Assembly: GCF_040954645.1 (NCBI RefSeq)
Contig: NC_092807.1
Coordinates: forward strand, 54,154,981-54,218,980
Reading direction: 5' to 3'
DNA: 64,000 bases
Source: Diabrotica undecimpunctata
Taxonomy: Eukaryota > Arthropoda > Insecta > Coleoptera > Chrysomelidae
The notes under the pieces were generated by a model, which saw only the letters and a program-made list of their open reading frames with translations, was not told the origin of the DNA and did not search any database. This document shows positions 34,318 through 45,759 of this stretch, one piece after another. The translations under genes were made by a program, and so were the position numbers. The first letter of the stretch is position 1. The number at the start of each line of letters is the position of its first letter.

Positions 34318-35060
34318 ATGGTACGCTATGAAGTAATGGACTCATACATTGTTTTTGTAGATATAAATCCGAAACTCTTTTATGATACAATGAGTGCAGT
34401 TCGAAGAATTTATAGTACTAATAATGATAAATCAGATCTCTCCGGTGTCACAAATGAGATGATATTGTGTCAAGATAGTGACAATGAGGAGCGTGAAGAT
34501 TTACTAAGCAATCTCAAAAAGTCATTTCAGGAAACATTATCAGATTCCTGAGATAATGATACCCCTTTTTCTGAAAGACTGCGATATTAAAGGAAGTAAT
34601 CTGATAATGGGTAAGACATTGAAAGAAGATCAGAAAATGGAACAAAATTTACTGATTCTGAAAATTTACCTTCCCTGATTTTGCAATTAGAGACAGTAAC
34701 GGATGTCGGTAATTCAACTTTTACCAACAAAACAAAATTAGAATGCCAATATTGGTCACCGAGCAGTAAGCGATGTGATGAGCTGTAATAGATTCAAAGA
34801 AATAAAACGTTTCGTGAATTATAAAAACAATGATGACATGATTGAAAATGATCAACCTAAACATGACAGATTATTCAAAATCACACATGTTCTAAACCAA
34901 ATCAAAGAACAGCTACTCATGGTTCTAAAAGAAGAACTTCTGGTGCTCCTGGAGGTATAATATTACTTTAGGAACCAGCAAACAAATTAAAGTCAAAGTT
35001 GAATCCCGAAATACCACTCCACTTTTTGAAGCCTTACGTTCCAAAAGATTTTTGCTGTTA
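34318..35060 (+). pseudogene. piggyBac-like transposase N-terminal fragment
   Basis: The plus strand shows an acidic, Ser/Asp-rich N-terminal region (DSDNEEREDLLSN) and then VMSCNRFKEIKRFVNYKNND and DRLFKITHVLNQIKEQL (34765-34910). These match the conserved MS.NRF.EI.R.L ... DKLFKIRP.L segment of piggyBac transposases. The catalytic Asp residues lie further on and are not present. Stops and shifts throughout. No TTAA-flanked ends found. Confidence 0.65.
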
Positions 35061-35089
35061 GTACAATTAAACCTAGAGCTTAGATAAAT

Positions 35090-35560
35090 ACTATTCATCA
35101 TCATCGATCTGTATGCGTCCACTGCTGGACATAAGTCTTCCTCAGCTCTTTCCATCTGTCTCTTTCATGTGCGGCTTGTATCCATTTATTGCTAACACGC
35201 TTCAGATCGTCAGTCTATTTAGTTGGTGGGCGTCCTCTGCTCTGTATTGCTTCTTGCCTTGGTGTGCACCCTAAAACACGTTTTGTCCATCGGTTGTCTG
35301 ATAATCTGGCGACGTGTTCTGCCCAATTCCATTTTAACGACCCGATTTTTTCGATCGTGTCTATTGTTTTTGTTCTACGACGTATTTCCTCGTTTGGGAT
35401 TCGGTCTCTCAGAGAGACACCTAACATCTGGCGCTCCATAGCCACCTGAGTTACGCGAATCTTAATAATTACCTTTTTTGTGAGTGTGATTACAAAAATT
35501 AATATTAAACATATCAGTCTTTCGGATTGAACCGCGTCGATTATCATTGCGCCGAGCTTT
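35090..35560 (-). pseudogene. RTE-like LINE 3' fragment, second subfamily
   Basis: The minus strand encodes VAMERQMLGVSLRDRIPNEE, IRRRTKTIDTIEK, LKWNWAEHVARLSDNRW and TPRQEAIQSRGRPPT, then (in another frame) DDLKRVSNKWIQAA, ending in a (GAT)n tail (CATCATCATC near 35096-35105). It is a typical RTE-like C-terminus of a subfamily different from LINE A. Truncated at its 5' end near 35550. Confidence 0.8.
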
Positions 35561-35599
35561 CAAGATCCTCTCTGATGTCTTGTTCGAGGCTTTCGAGGT

Positions 35600-35802
35600 C
35601 TCAGTATCCTGAATTCTAAGACACTACTACACTGATTAATAATCAATGTATTACTGCTACTGGAAACAGGGGAGGGTTCATTTATACCGTCGAAGGTGAC
35701 GTGGTTTGGGTGTTGGTTAACGTGGGTATTGGCGTAAGGTTTGGCGCTGGGGTTGGCGCAAACATTTTGACAGTAGGATTTTGATTGAAATGGAATGTTC
35801 AT
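35600..35802 (-). other. Unidentified repeat coding SNTLIINQCSSV, inverted relative to 39785-39873
   Basis: Minus-strand reading has PSPVSSSSNTLIINQCSSV; the plus strand at 39820-39873 has MPTSTSNALISDQCSSV. The nucleotide sequences are diverged inverted copies with a shared ATCCTACTGT start. A Pro/Asn-rich internal repeat (NPSAKPYANTHVNQHPNH) is present only here. The family is unknown; the conserved peptide suggests former coding sequence of a repeat. Confidence 0.4.
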
Positions 35803-36428
35803 AAATTATATTTTGAAATCTACGATGTTTGGATAGGACTGGTGGCAGTCTGCACAAGAAATTTCATAAACACCGTGTTGTTCATTTATAACGGTCTCTT
35901 TGATTCATCGAAAAAAAAATAAAAGTTTTTGTTGGAAAGTAAACATTGTCTTTATTTCTCTTAATTTAAGCATTTTGTCGATTTTGTTAATGACACCTTT
36001 ACTTTAAGGAAGAACAGCTTTCGTATGATGAAGTTCTGAATCTTTGGTTTGAGATTGAGTGGAAGATTGATATCTGTGGATGCTTCTATTAAAGAGATAT
36101 AGATAAAGAGATAAAGGGTTGTCTTAAACTAGAGAGCTCAGAGGGTCTACTTGCATCCCGATCCTATATAGACCAAACAAATCGTAGAATTTAAAATGGA
36201 TTATATGAAAATTCCATTTCTGTTCGCAATTCCGACTTAATTTCAGTTCTAGATCAACACCATTTTTATACAGGTCACAAAATTCATCTTGAAAACTCCA
36301 GAACCATAGCTTCACTCCGCTTCTATAAACCAAGAATTATTTAAGAAGCCATAGAAATTGAAAAAATGCCAAATTGTCTTGATAAAAAAGATGACGGCAT
36401 ACGGTTACCTTCGACTTGGGGGCCTCTC
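35803..36428. other. Gene-free intronic stretch
   Basis: No coding region recognised up to the Harbinger left end. Confidence 0.5.
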
Positions 36429-36595
36429 TTAAGGTACGATTCCAACAATGACTGTAGACGGCAGACAGCAACTGCAGACGGCAGACGGCAACTGCAGGTG
36501 GCAGGATTTGCTGTCATATTAATTCCTTAGTCAGCAGCAGGCATTTCAGTTATGTGACGGCATAAAACAGTTGAGGTTGTATATTACATAAAAAA

Positions 36596-36899
36596 ATGGA
36601 TTACCAAATGCTGCAAGTTTTACTGCAAGAAGAAAAAGATGATGACGATTTGTTATTATTTTATTTTATTACTTTAGGAGAAATCCTACACAACCATTGT
36701 ATTTAACTGGACTAGAAGAAAGCTCTTAGGAAACATTAACTAAAATACATGTAAATGATAGTAAAGCGAATTTCAGAAGTTATTGCCGTTTAAATAAAGA
36801 CCAGTTTAATTTTAATATGTCTGTAGTTTATGAGGATCTTAAACCAAAAACAAGGAGAGGGAAAGTATCACCAGCAGAAAAATTATTCCTCACTTTAAG
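36596..36899 (+). pseudogene. Harbinger transposase, exon 1
   Basis: Starts MDYQMLQVLLQEEKDDDD; after internal stops and shifts it shows FRSYCRLNKDQFNFNMSV and KVSPAEKLFLTLR, the N-terminal region of HARBI1-like transposases. The donor AG|GTAAGC at 36899/36900 splits an Arg codon that is completed at 38680 (AG + A), joining LTLR to FMSAGKSFASLSF in frame. Confidence 0.75.
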
Positions 36900-37148
36900 G
36901 TAAGCTAATTTAATTTAGTTCTTAATGCTTATAATTATAATACTAATAATAACAACAAGATCTAATCTATAAAATCTAATCTATCTAAATATAATATATG
37001 ATAATAATAAACAATATTATTAAACTATTCTTCTGAAATTCAGGAAAGTCTTCATTTTCTTCTCTACCTGACTGTTGTTGACAATTCATTGAAGGCAAAT
37101 CTTCAGTTTGTTTATATGTCATATCGGTTGAATCCGAATAACTACCAG

Positions 37149-37158
37149 TCAGCGACAT
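37149..37158. repeat. Target-site duplication, left (LINE B)
   Basis: TCAGCGACAT, repeated as TCAGCGATAT at 37961-37970 with one difference. Confidence 0.8.
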
Positions 37159-37960
37159 TTCTTCTTAAAGTGCCTATCCATTCCGGACGTTGGCGATCAT
37201 CACGGCTATCTTCACTTTGCTTATTGCAGCGCGGAACAGTTCAGTGGTAGTCGTGTTATACCACTTTCGCGAATTTTGAAGCCAGGAAATGCGTCTTCTT
37301 CCCGGTCCTCTCTTACCATTTACTTTCCCTTGGAGAATCAGCTGGAGAAGGCCGTAACGTTCTTGATTTCTCATTACATGACCTAGATATTCCAACTTTT
37401 TAGTTTTGACGGTCATGAGAATTTCACATTCTTTCCCCATTCTACGCAGGACCTCCACATTAGTAACTCTGTCAACCCAGGATATACGTAAGATGCGCCT
37501 ATAACACCACATTTCGAAAGCTTCGAGCCGATTCATAGATGCAACAGTCAGTGTCCATGCTTCCATTCCGTAGAGCAGAACTGTGAATATGTAGCAGTTC
37601 AATAGACGGCATTTTGTTTTTAATGATATGTCTCGACTGTTGAAAATAGTTCTCATTCTAAGGAATGCTGCTTTTGCTTTTATTATTCGCTGTTTAATTT
37701 CTGTTGAGTGGTCCCATTGGCTATTTAAATTGGTGCCTAGATATGTATATTGCTCGACTCTTTCGATATTCTGTTGGTTGATTGTAAGTTGAGCGTTTAG
37801 TATTGGTTTTTTACTAATTGTCATAAATTTGGTTTTCTTTATGTTAAGAGCTAGTCCGTATCTGTTGCTGACTTCTGTTATGCGATTTGTTAATATCTGT
37901 AAGTCATTCAGATTATCGGCAAAAACTATAGTGTCATCTGCATATCTAATGTTATTCAAA
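37159..37960 (-). mobile_element. RTE-like LINE B, 5'-truncated copy inside the Harbinger element
   Basis: The element encodes, without a stop, the RT from IRYADDTIVFADN to KIAVMIANVRNG (37959-37174). It ends in a short (CTT)n-type tail and is nearly identical to LINE A, but keeps the YADD active site. It is flanked by a 10-bp duplication with one mismatch. It lies in the antisense MADF gene, so it is younger than the Harbinger insertion. Confidence 0.9.
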
Positions 37961-37965
37961 TCAGC

Positions 37966-38620
37966 GATATAACAATAAAAATAGTGTACTGAGTATTACC
38001 AGACACATTTATCGGGGCCCTATGCGAAGCGTTGATTTCTGCTGCTAGTATTTCATATTTTGCAAGAACTTGAAAGAGCTTCTGTTTGCTTTTATTGAAG
38101 CACTTTTGTGGGCAGTGTTCGTAAATCTTGTTCGATATGGTTAGCAAACGATTTAAATTCATCACAATTTTTCGATCCATTTGTCGTATTTCTCATTGCC
38201 GAAAGGTGTGACTTCTCCCGTTCTCTCATAAATGATAGAATGTCTTCTTTAGTATTATGACGGACGTTTTTTATTGGGTTGGCTGAGTTGCTGGTCAGCT
38301 GTGACAGAGTTTGTACATAACTCTCAGTACTTATGGCAACATTTTCTTGTTGAGTAGGGACTCTTCCTGTGTATTATTTTGTGCTGAGTCTACGAGTTCT
38401 TCAACATTGTTCTGTAATGACTCCGTGTCATCATATATGCTACTAATAGTCGACCTCTCTTGCGGAACATTATCTAGAAACGATAAGAGCCTATATATTC
38501 CCCATTTACTGCGATTTGTTGGAGGTACTGCCGATACAGTAGGTAGTTAATTTTTGCGTTTAAATCGCATGTATCCATCACGGATAGTCTTCCACTAATT
38601 TTTACAGCTTTTACCTGTAA
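37966..38620 (-). pseudogene. MADF/Myb-like accessory protein of the Harbinger element
   Basis: The minus strand shows WKTIRDGYMRFKRKN (MADF core, about 38600), SKWGIYRLLSFLDNVPQERS, a Ser/Asn-rich linker (TQEESLLNKK) and a C-terminal helix (FNKSKQKLFQVLAKYE). Harbinger elements typically carry a DNA-binding MADF or Myb protein that helps import the transposase, and this gene lies antisense in the transposase intron. Stops and shifts, plus LINE B inserted near its 3' end, inactivate it. Confidence 0.7.
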
Positions 38621-38679
38621 TATAAATAATAAGTGCTATTTTTTTTTTCATTATTTAATATGTGGTTATTATGTTTCAG

Positions 38680-39420
38680 ATTCATGTCAGCAGGAAAAAG
38701 TTTTGCTTCTCTATCATTTCAATATCGTATATCAAGGTCATATATATCAAAAATAGTTAAACACGTACTTCATGTTCTTCGAAAAGGTCTTCCAAAAAAA
38801 AAAGATGGTTAAAATCTGTATGCCCCCTCCTACTAAAAACGATGTTAAGAAGATTGAAAGAGAATTTTGGGAAAAATGGAATATACTAAATTGCGTTGGT
38901 AGCATCGATGGTAAACAAGTTCGTATAAAATCACCAAAGAACAGTTGGTCTCTTTACTTTAACTACAAAGAACACTTTTCGATAGTATTATTAGCAATAG
39001 TTGACTCGAGTTATAAATTTATAGCAATTGATGTAGAATCTTATGGTAAAGAAGGTGATAGCAATATATTTAATAAGTCAGAAATGGGAAAGAAAATACA
39101 AAACTCTACATTCAATTTTCCTGAACCGAAAAATTTACCGGGAACAAATGATATTTTACCACACTTTCTAGTGGGTGATGAAGCTTTTGCTCTTGATACG
39201 TTTATGATGAAGCCATATTCTCAAAGACTTGCAAGACATGACACCCAGAAATATATTTTTAACTACAGACTCGTGTTCGGCGTGTAGTGGAAAACGCTTT
39301 CGGCTTGTTGTCTCAAGTGTTTAGAATATTTTATGTACCAATGTACCGATTTTGCCTGAAACTTGTGACGACTTAATAGTGTCTACCTGTTGCTTGCACA
39401 ACATTCTATGAGAAGGTTAT
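38680..39420 (+). pseudogene. Harbinger transposase, exon 2 (DDE)
   Basis: The acceptor ATGTTTCAG ends at 38679. The reading FMSAGKSFASLSFQYRISRS continues to HVLHVLRKGLPKK, where an A-run (about 38797-38806) shifts the frame. Then MPPPTKNDVKKIEREFW, GSIDGKQVRIK (first Asp), FNYKEHFSIVLLA, FLVGDEAFALDTFMMKPYS (second Asp) and IFNYRL follow. A second shift near 39275 precedes RVVENAFGLLSQVFRIF (the catalytic Glu). All three DDE residues are present but spread over two frames. Confidence 0.85.
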
Positions 39421-39870
39421 CTTCAACAACACCAGTTGCCTAGTTATCACCGAATGAAGAAGAAATACCGTCTGATAATATGATTAGATTGACGAGTACT
39501 AGTGGTTTTGCTAATGCCTGTGGCCTTTTTATTTGAGACACATTAAAAGAGTATTTTTGTTCCCAAGTAGATGAAGTACTGTGTTTGTTGAAGTGTGCCA
39601 TCTGTCGTCGCGCAGGCACATCATCTGACGTTCTACCGCGCAGCAGTAGCAGTCAGATGTCGGAATCGCTCTCATATAAATTAATACTGCAAAGTAGTGG
39701 CGGCAACTGCAATTCCCCTCTGGCGTCTGTAGTCGTTGTCGGAATCATACTTTTAAAGAAAATACCGTTTGCTTCAGCTGTAAATTAAGATCCTACTGTT
39801 ATTCGCCAGGCTGGCCCCCATGCCTACCAGTACCAGTAATGCATTGATTAGTGATCAGTGTAGTAGTGTC

Positions 39871-39873
<3 letters not shown>

Positions 39874-39940
<67 letters not shown>
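39874..39940. repeat. (AT)n microsatellite
   Basis: About 33 units between GTCGGG and CATCCCG. Confidence 0.97.
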
Positions 39941-39944
<4 letters not shown>

Positions 39945-41400
39945 CCGCTATCCTTTTGAACTCTTTTCACGTTGCAGTAATTTAGCATCACCAAGAATTG
40001 CTATCATTTTCTATTTATAAATTGTGTATGTTCGTTTAGGGCACCTTTGTAGGCTTGGCACTGTTGTCGGTTTTTCAATATTCCGATTTTTTTTATATCT
40101 TTAATTTTTTACATCAAACCTACGTTTTAACATCGAGCGGTAAAATCACTGTATTTGGCATCATTTTAGAGCCAATAGATGTTGCCGGTATTAATCCTTA
40201 AAATAATATTTTAGATACCTAAATATCGATCGGTTTGGGTCAAGTTCGAATAACGACATTGAAACTACCTGCTCACAAGTTGCAGTCTTCGTGGTTGTTT
40301 TCTTCGTTTAGATGTTATATTTATTCAACCTAGATATTTTTGCCCAGAGAATCGTGTAGGGGAATATTTTACATAATTTTCAATTTACATCCTGTTTAGT
40401 CGAAGCTATCGATGAATAGTTTGAGATAAATATTATGGTTTTATGGGATTAAGGCCTTAATTATTGGTTGTGATTGTGTTAATGTTTGAAATTTTGATTT
40501 GGATTCCGGAAATCGTTCTCAAAAAACGTTTTTCTGTACAAAATGTGTATACACATGTTTACATAATTAGTACAATAAACAAAGTTATTGTAAAATAATA
40601 GTGGAAATCAAAACGTTAAATATTAGTTGATTAAAAATGTAATTTTCATCTCAATAACGACCAATAATTGTGGCTTAATCACATAAAAAAATAATATTTG
40701 ACTTTGACCATGCCATAAGAAAGTAGTTCACGTAACCTCGCTAAATAGTTTAAAAAAATCTTATACAGAAATTTAAATTCTAAATAGTATGAGAGGTAGC
40801 TGACGAAAAATTCGTAAAGACGTACAGTTGATTTTGCTTTGTTTTTTTTAAACAATCTTAAAAGGCAAAAAAAATAATTTTTTGCTTATAAAACGTTTTG
40901 TATACATTCTAAAGAAAAATAATTTAAATAAAAGTTGTAGACCATAAAAAGTTTTTTATGTAGAGAAATACCAAATTTAAATACATAAATAATTGATATA
41001 ATTCCAAAAAACCGTAAACTCTAAGATATTATATTTGTAGTAATTTATAAATGTTAATAACTTTGTTTTTTGCCTAACGACAGGAAATATAGCTACTTGA
41101 AATTATGGCAATTGATGAGTTATTAAAGTGTGCTAAATATTAAGCAGATCAAAAAATATTTTACAATTTATTCAATTTGTTTATGACAGAAAGCGATTAT
41201 TTAAACAACTGTACTTGTCCAAACAGTATAAATCTATAAGTATTTTGTAACTTGCAATCGATTCTTTGCGCTTTCAGTTTTAGGGTATATTAAAAAAACT
41301 TTAACATATTATTAAATTTTTTATTAAAAACCAGTTTGAATAGGGGACTTTTTAGTTTTTAGACCACTTCACGTTTTTTCAGTTTCTTTGACAAGTGAGG
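39941..41400. other. Gene-free AT-rich intronic stretch
   Basis: No coding region or structured repeat recognised. Confidence 0.5.
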
Positions 41401-41440
41401 ATTGTCTATTCGCTTATTTCTTAATATGGGATATGAGCAA

Positions 41441-42780
41441 TTATCTAGTCAAGTCAACACTATTATAGAAGTTATCCATACTTTTCCAGCAGTCATTCAG
41501 ACGGTTCATCTTAATTGTCCCCATATGGAACATAAGTCCGAGAAAAGTCTTAAATTCTGTTTGTGTTGTCTCTTTCCAAAACGCAATCCTCGATTTTTCT
41601 GAACGACTTTGTGCAAATATTTCGTCAGAGTCAATCAGAGTCACTTCCACCATTCATTTAATCTACATCGTCCTCGCCAGATGCTTCTAACAATGATTGT
41701 AATTCAGCAGTTGTCAATCTACGTTTATGTTCACATCTACCTTTTTTAGATGTCGAAGGCATATTATTTACATCCATTTCTTTATAAATACTATAACTCA
41801 CTTTTACGGAGGTAATTAACAATAAAAACGTTCTACTGGAAACTATCAACCTACGACTTCCAATACTATAAGGCCACTTGAGGCACAATACGTTTTTACT
41901 CAATAATAGTTCCTGTATAAGTAAAATTGTTTTTTAATGTATGTTCATTCTTCAGAGTATGTTTTAACTTTTTTAACATTTCTATCGGCCTTTCTACTAG
42001 TCATGCTTCTTCTTAAAACTTTGTAACATCTTGTACACTTTCTTCTCTTTGTATTATCTACATCGCTTTGCCTTAGATGGTATTTTTGGGTGTAACTGGT
42101 CATGAGGGTTACAACATTTCTTTATTTGTAAATGCCTTCGCGAACTCCAGTCTGAACTCAAGGATAGGTTGTCGCTTTTTTTACGTTTTCTATTATTTAG
42201 CAACTAAGCATTGACTACTGCGGTATTAAATGCGGTATTAAATATTAATTCCACTGCCACTTTCCGGTACCACTTCAGAATTTTGCGTATTGGGCTTTGG
42301 TAAGAAGCCACTTGACCACTAAAATCAACACTCTTTTTCACCAAGTTATAATCGAGAATAGTTTGTGGTTTTAGTACTTGTGTATAATTTTTTTTTATTT
42401 GATTAAACCAAGATACAACTATTATGTTTAAATGATGTAAGGATTAAAACTGGTCTTTTGTCGACCCATTTTATTACTTGTAAAATCAATAATGGCCTTA
42501 AGTTTCATCGTGAGTAACTGGTTGCAAATTTTAATCGAGATTTTGGTTTTACATGTTTTTGTAAAACATCTGCACATGAATAATTCGTTTCTTGAACAAT
42601 GATTTCAATTCATCGACCAATATTCTAAAATAAGGTTTTACTACGTCGTCCGGAATATTATAAACTGGTTCTCTTTCATAAAGCATTGGAAATATGGTTT
42701 ACATTCCATATTTAGAAAAATCTTTTACTGCAACTCTTGTTCGACCTAAACTAAATTAATACACAAAACAAATTAATCTA
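41441..42780 (-). pseudogene. piggyBac-like transposase relics, segments out of order
   Basis: At 42780-41940 the minus strand shows the C-terminal half of a piggyBac transposase: VYNIPDDVVKPYFRILVDEL, then VDFSGQVASYQSPIRKILKW, YRKVAVELIFNTA and a Cys-containing tail (CTRCYKVLRR). At 41903-41441 comes N-terminal sequence (MPSTSKKGRCEHKRRLTTAEL, then WKETTQTEFKTFLGLMFHMG). On the minus strand the C-terminal piece precedes the N-terminal one, so these are two adjacent partial copies or a rearranged one. Stops throughout. Confidence 0.65.
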
Positions 42781-43339
42781 TTTTTTTATAGAAATGCAGA
42801 TTCCTGTCGGATTTTTATCAGTGCGGCATGAGTCACTGATGTCTCGTATATCCGGACCTCTTATCGCATTACAAACATAATTCTAAATTAGCAGTGCGGT
42901 ACAAGATACATTTAGGTCATATAATCTTAAAGCCGTATTAAGACCATAAGACCGTATGTTATAAATAAATATATTCCTATAAGAATTATCTTGAAAGATG
43001 AAAAAAATACAATAAAAAAAGTGCAAAATTAAGTGTTATTTAAAAAATAATAAGTCATTCACGGGCGTACAGTTAAAAACAAAAGTTTTCAGTGTTCTAT
43101 TGCTTGATTATTATTATCTGGTATTCTGAAAATGTTGACATTTTTTCCTGGTCTGATCTTCCTCAACTAACGTCATCTTTCTTAATTAGTGGGTTGTATT
43201 GTTCAGGTCTCTTTAAGTGTTTTTGTTGCTATCCATAGTGAATGATCTTCTTTAGACAATGTACTAATGTAGTGTTCAAATGTGGCATACCTCTTGCTCT
43301 TCATTTTTCGACTATTGGTTGTATATTGTTAATCGTGTA
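42781..43339. other. Gene-free intronic stretch
   Basis: AT-rich, no motif recognised. Confidence 0.5.
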
Positions 43340-43680
43340 GCTCCATACGAAATAGTAGAAGATGAAAACGGCAGCATATTCATCCATAAAAAAAGGAAAC
43401 GCGATAAAGATATCTGAAACAACTGTTTTATGTTATAAGAGATGAAATAGTCCGAAATTACCAAAACAGGTGAACAGGGCACTATAAAGAGGAAGTAGAA
43501 TTAGCTATGAAACAGCTTGAATGGGGAAAAGAAGTAAGCTTAGACCAAATACCAGCAGGAATTATTCAACTGAGGAAAAAAATTGAATGGATAACAATAT
43601 TCACTCCATTTACAGAAAAGGCGGTGACCCGCAAAAATTTTAAGAACTTCTTTAATAGCCTCCAGTCAACAATTTCCTAA
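43340..43680 (+). pseudogene. LINE RT fragment
   Basis: The plus-strand reading EVELAMKQLEWGKEVSLDQIP AGII resembles the RT segment E.AI..LK.GKA.GPD.IP.E.L of RTE-like LINEs, with GPD changed to SLD. Degenerate and short. Confidence 0.5.
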
Positions 43681-43914
43681 TCATGTTTAAAAAACGTACG
43701 GAATGCACTGGATATACTAACTTAAGCCGTCAACATAGGTACTTGTTGTTGCAGTTATGTATTACGATCAACTTAAAGGTTATGCACGTGCACGACTCCC
43801 CTTGTATAGGTACACAGGCATGCACATGCGGGAGAAAAAAGATTTGTTACATTATGTCACATTTTAACGTTGAATATTTTATGGTTTTTTATATAAAAAA
43901 CCGAAAAAAAAACC

Positions 43915-43915
<1 letters not shown>

Positions 43916-43993
<78 letters not shown>
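43916..43993. repeat. (AT)n microsatellite
   Basis: About 37 units with one phase break near 43982. Confidence 0.97.
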
Positions 43994-43995
<2 letters not shown>

Positions 43996-44252
43996 ATTAT
44001 CAACAATTAAACTCGCATATATTTTAATAAATTATTACATGTTTTTTAAAGAATCCTAAATGTTTTAGATTGCAAATAAAGTTCATTTATAGATAAGTAA
44101 AATCTAAAAATTTGGCATAATAATAAATTTTATTATACACAGATGCCAAGACTGTTTGTACTTGCTTTTCTTAAAATAACATTATGTAATGTACACAAGA
44201 AATTCTGTTACTGTTTTAGGTACATGCCATTATTAATCTTTTTTCTTTCTAG

Positions 44253-44540
44253 GTTTCCGTGTTCGATCACGAGACAGCGCATTATACAATTGTCACGTTG
44301 CCAGCAAGTCGTCGAGTGGATTTTATCCACCATTTCAAAGCGTATTACGGTGCAAAATTTGATATCAAAGTATCAACAAACTTTCCCGGCTCAAAAGCCA
44401 CAGAAACTGTCACATACAAAGTCCCCAACTTCCTCCAGCCATATAAAGTGAGAATCTCTTCGAACCAAAGTGCTGGAGCTTTCATGATCTATTGGAAGGA
44501 GCCATACGTACCTTATTTTATCGACAGACTTTACTACGAG
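44253..44540 (+). CDS. Host gene, exon 3 of 4: SORL1-like receptor, FN3 region
   Basis: The acceptor TTTTCTTTCTAG ends at 44252 and the donor GAG|GTAATA is at 44540/44541; the 288-base exon is phase 0 at both ends (96 codons). It completes one FN3 domain (VSVFDHETAHYTIVTLPA, KAYYGAKFDIKVSTNF) and opens the next (PNFLQPYKVRISSNQSAG, MIYWKEP with the FN3 Trp, DRLYYE). The pattern fits the penultimate and last FN3 domains of SORL1, where a Trp strand is followed by GYE.H. The protein would be extracellular or lumenal. Confidence 0.82.
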
Positions 44541-44751
44541 GTAATAATATGTGTTATAAATATACCATTCTTCCATTTATATTGAAAATTTTTAACAGAA
44601 AGTTTAAAAGTAAAACGAGAATTTGAAACGTTATATTTAAAAATTTTAGTTTCTACCGGGAGAATTCTAGTTTTGTTTAAATCTTAATCGATAGCGGACG
44701 TATTTAAAACAATTGACTTAGCTAAACAATAATTGTATTTATCAAGTTCAT

Positions 44752-44913
44752 CTTCTTCTTCTGGTTCCTATCCGTTTCGGATGTTGGAAATCATATTGGC
44801 AATCATGACCTTGCTCGCTGCGGCTCGAAACAGCTCCGTTGAGGTTTTCTTAAACCATGTTCTTAAATTCCGCAGCCATGATATTCTCCTTCTACCGGGT
44901 CCTCGCTTAGTTC
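44752..44913 (-). mobile_element. Short RTE-like LINE 3' tail with 11-bp target duplication
   Basis: A 162-base LINE end with a CTTCTTCTTCTG start (tail on the minus strand), flanked by exact duplications ATCAAGTTCAT at 44741-44751 and 44914-44924. It is a diverged relative of LINE A (CTATCCGTTTCGGATGTTGG is shared with few changes). Confidence 0.85.
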
Positions 44914-45128
44914 ATCAAGTTCATATTTAAACCTAATTATTTTTTAAATTACTGCTTAAATTGATACGATAAAGTGGAATACGATGAGAAACGAGTATAT
45001 ATTGTTTATAAAAACAATAAACTAAAGCTTTTTGTCTATCAAACACAACTGATACTGCCTCAAATCAACCGCATGTACAACCAAGAATATATTATTGTTC
45101 TGAAGCTATTTTCTTGTGGCATTTTAAA

Positions 45129-45300
45129 TTAATTTATATTTAAATGTGAATAAGCCACAATTAAAGGTTAAAATACGTTTATTGACGTTTCAATTTCCAC
45201 TTCGGAAATTTTGAGAACGATTTCCGAAGTGGAAATTGAAACGTCAATAAACGTATTTTAACCTTTAATTGTGGCTTATTCCCATTTAAATATAAATCAA
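45129..45300. repeat. Near-perfect hairpin, 81-bp arms, 10-base loop
   Basis: Arms 45129-45209 and 45220-45300 are reverse complements with only about two mismatches, around loop TTTGAGAACG. The unit includes ATTGACGTTTCAATTTCCAC, a phrase I associate with insect retroelement 3' ends. It abuts an (AT)n array. Coding potential none. Confidence 0.92.
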
Positions 45301-45302
45301 GA

Positions 45303-45303
<1 letters not shown>

Positions 45304-45368
<65 letters not shown>
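45304..45368. repeat. (AT)n microsatellite
   Basis: About 30 units directly after the hairpin. Confidence 0.97.
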
Positions 45369-45372
<4 letters not shown>

Positions 45373-45759
45373 TGCAGTTAAGCATTATGTTATTTTTAAG
45401 AACATTTTTGTCTTTGTGTCTTTGCAGTGACGGTGCAGTGAAATGTGAGAGTGCGGTCCAATTTTATCCCCAACTATCTTGGTTATGTACAGCTCTCTAA
45501 TAGTCCCCCGCCATGTTAGTTGAAACTTTTTTCTTTATTTGATAATTATTCTGATGATAGGCGCAGACTTTCTAGTAGTATACGAACGTATTGTATTGTA
45601 TAACGAATCTCGATAGAAAAGCTCATTTTAAAAATAAATTTCAGCGACAAAATTCTCTGTGTATCTAAATGTGTGTATAAAAAAAAGTTTGTATCTAAGT
45701 GATATCTTATCGTTATGCTCAGATTGCCCATCTTTTCAGTCTTTTTTTACATCTTTAAA
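45369..45759. other. Gene-free intronic stretch
   Basis: Nothing recognised. Confidence 0.5.

Larger units (their letters stand above)
36432..39752 (+). mobile_element. PIF/Harbinger DNA transposon with TTA target duplication
   Basis: The left end AGGTACGATTCCAACAATGA (36432) matches the inverse of the right end (GTTGTCGGAATCATACTT, ending 39752). TTA at 36429-36431 and 39753-39755 is the three-base target duplication expected for Harbinger. It holds a plus-strand DDE transposase in two exons and, in the intron, an antisense MADF protein gene. Removal of the inserted LINE at 37159-37960 leaves about 2.5 kb. Confidence 0.88.
17794..44252 (+). other. Host intron 2 (about 26 kb, phase 0)
   Basis: Starts GTAAGTTTTT at 17794 and ends TTTTCTTTCTAG at 44252, both strong splice signals. 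Contains the elements listed between these points. Confidence 0.82.

Noticed and set aside
43683..44027. Plus-strand frames rich in Tyr-Ile repeats (also at 2263-2469, 6094-6279 and 39820-40020)
   Set aside because: These are translations of (TA)n microsatellites, not proteins.
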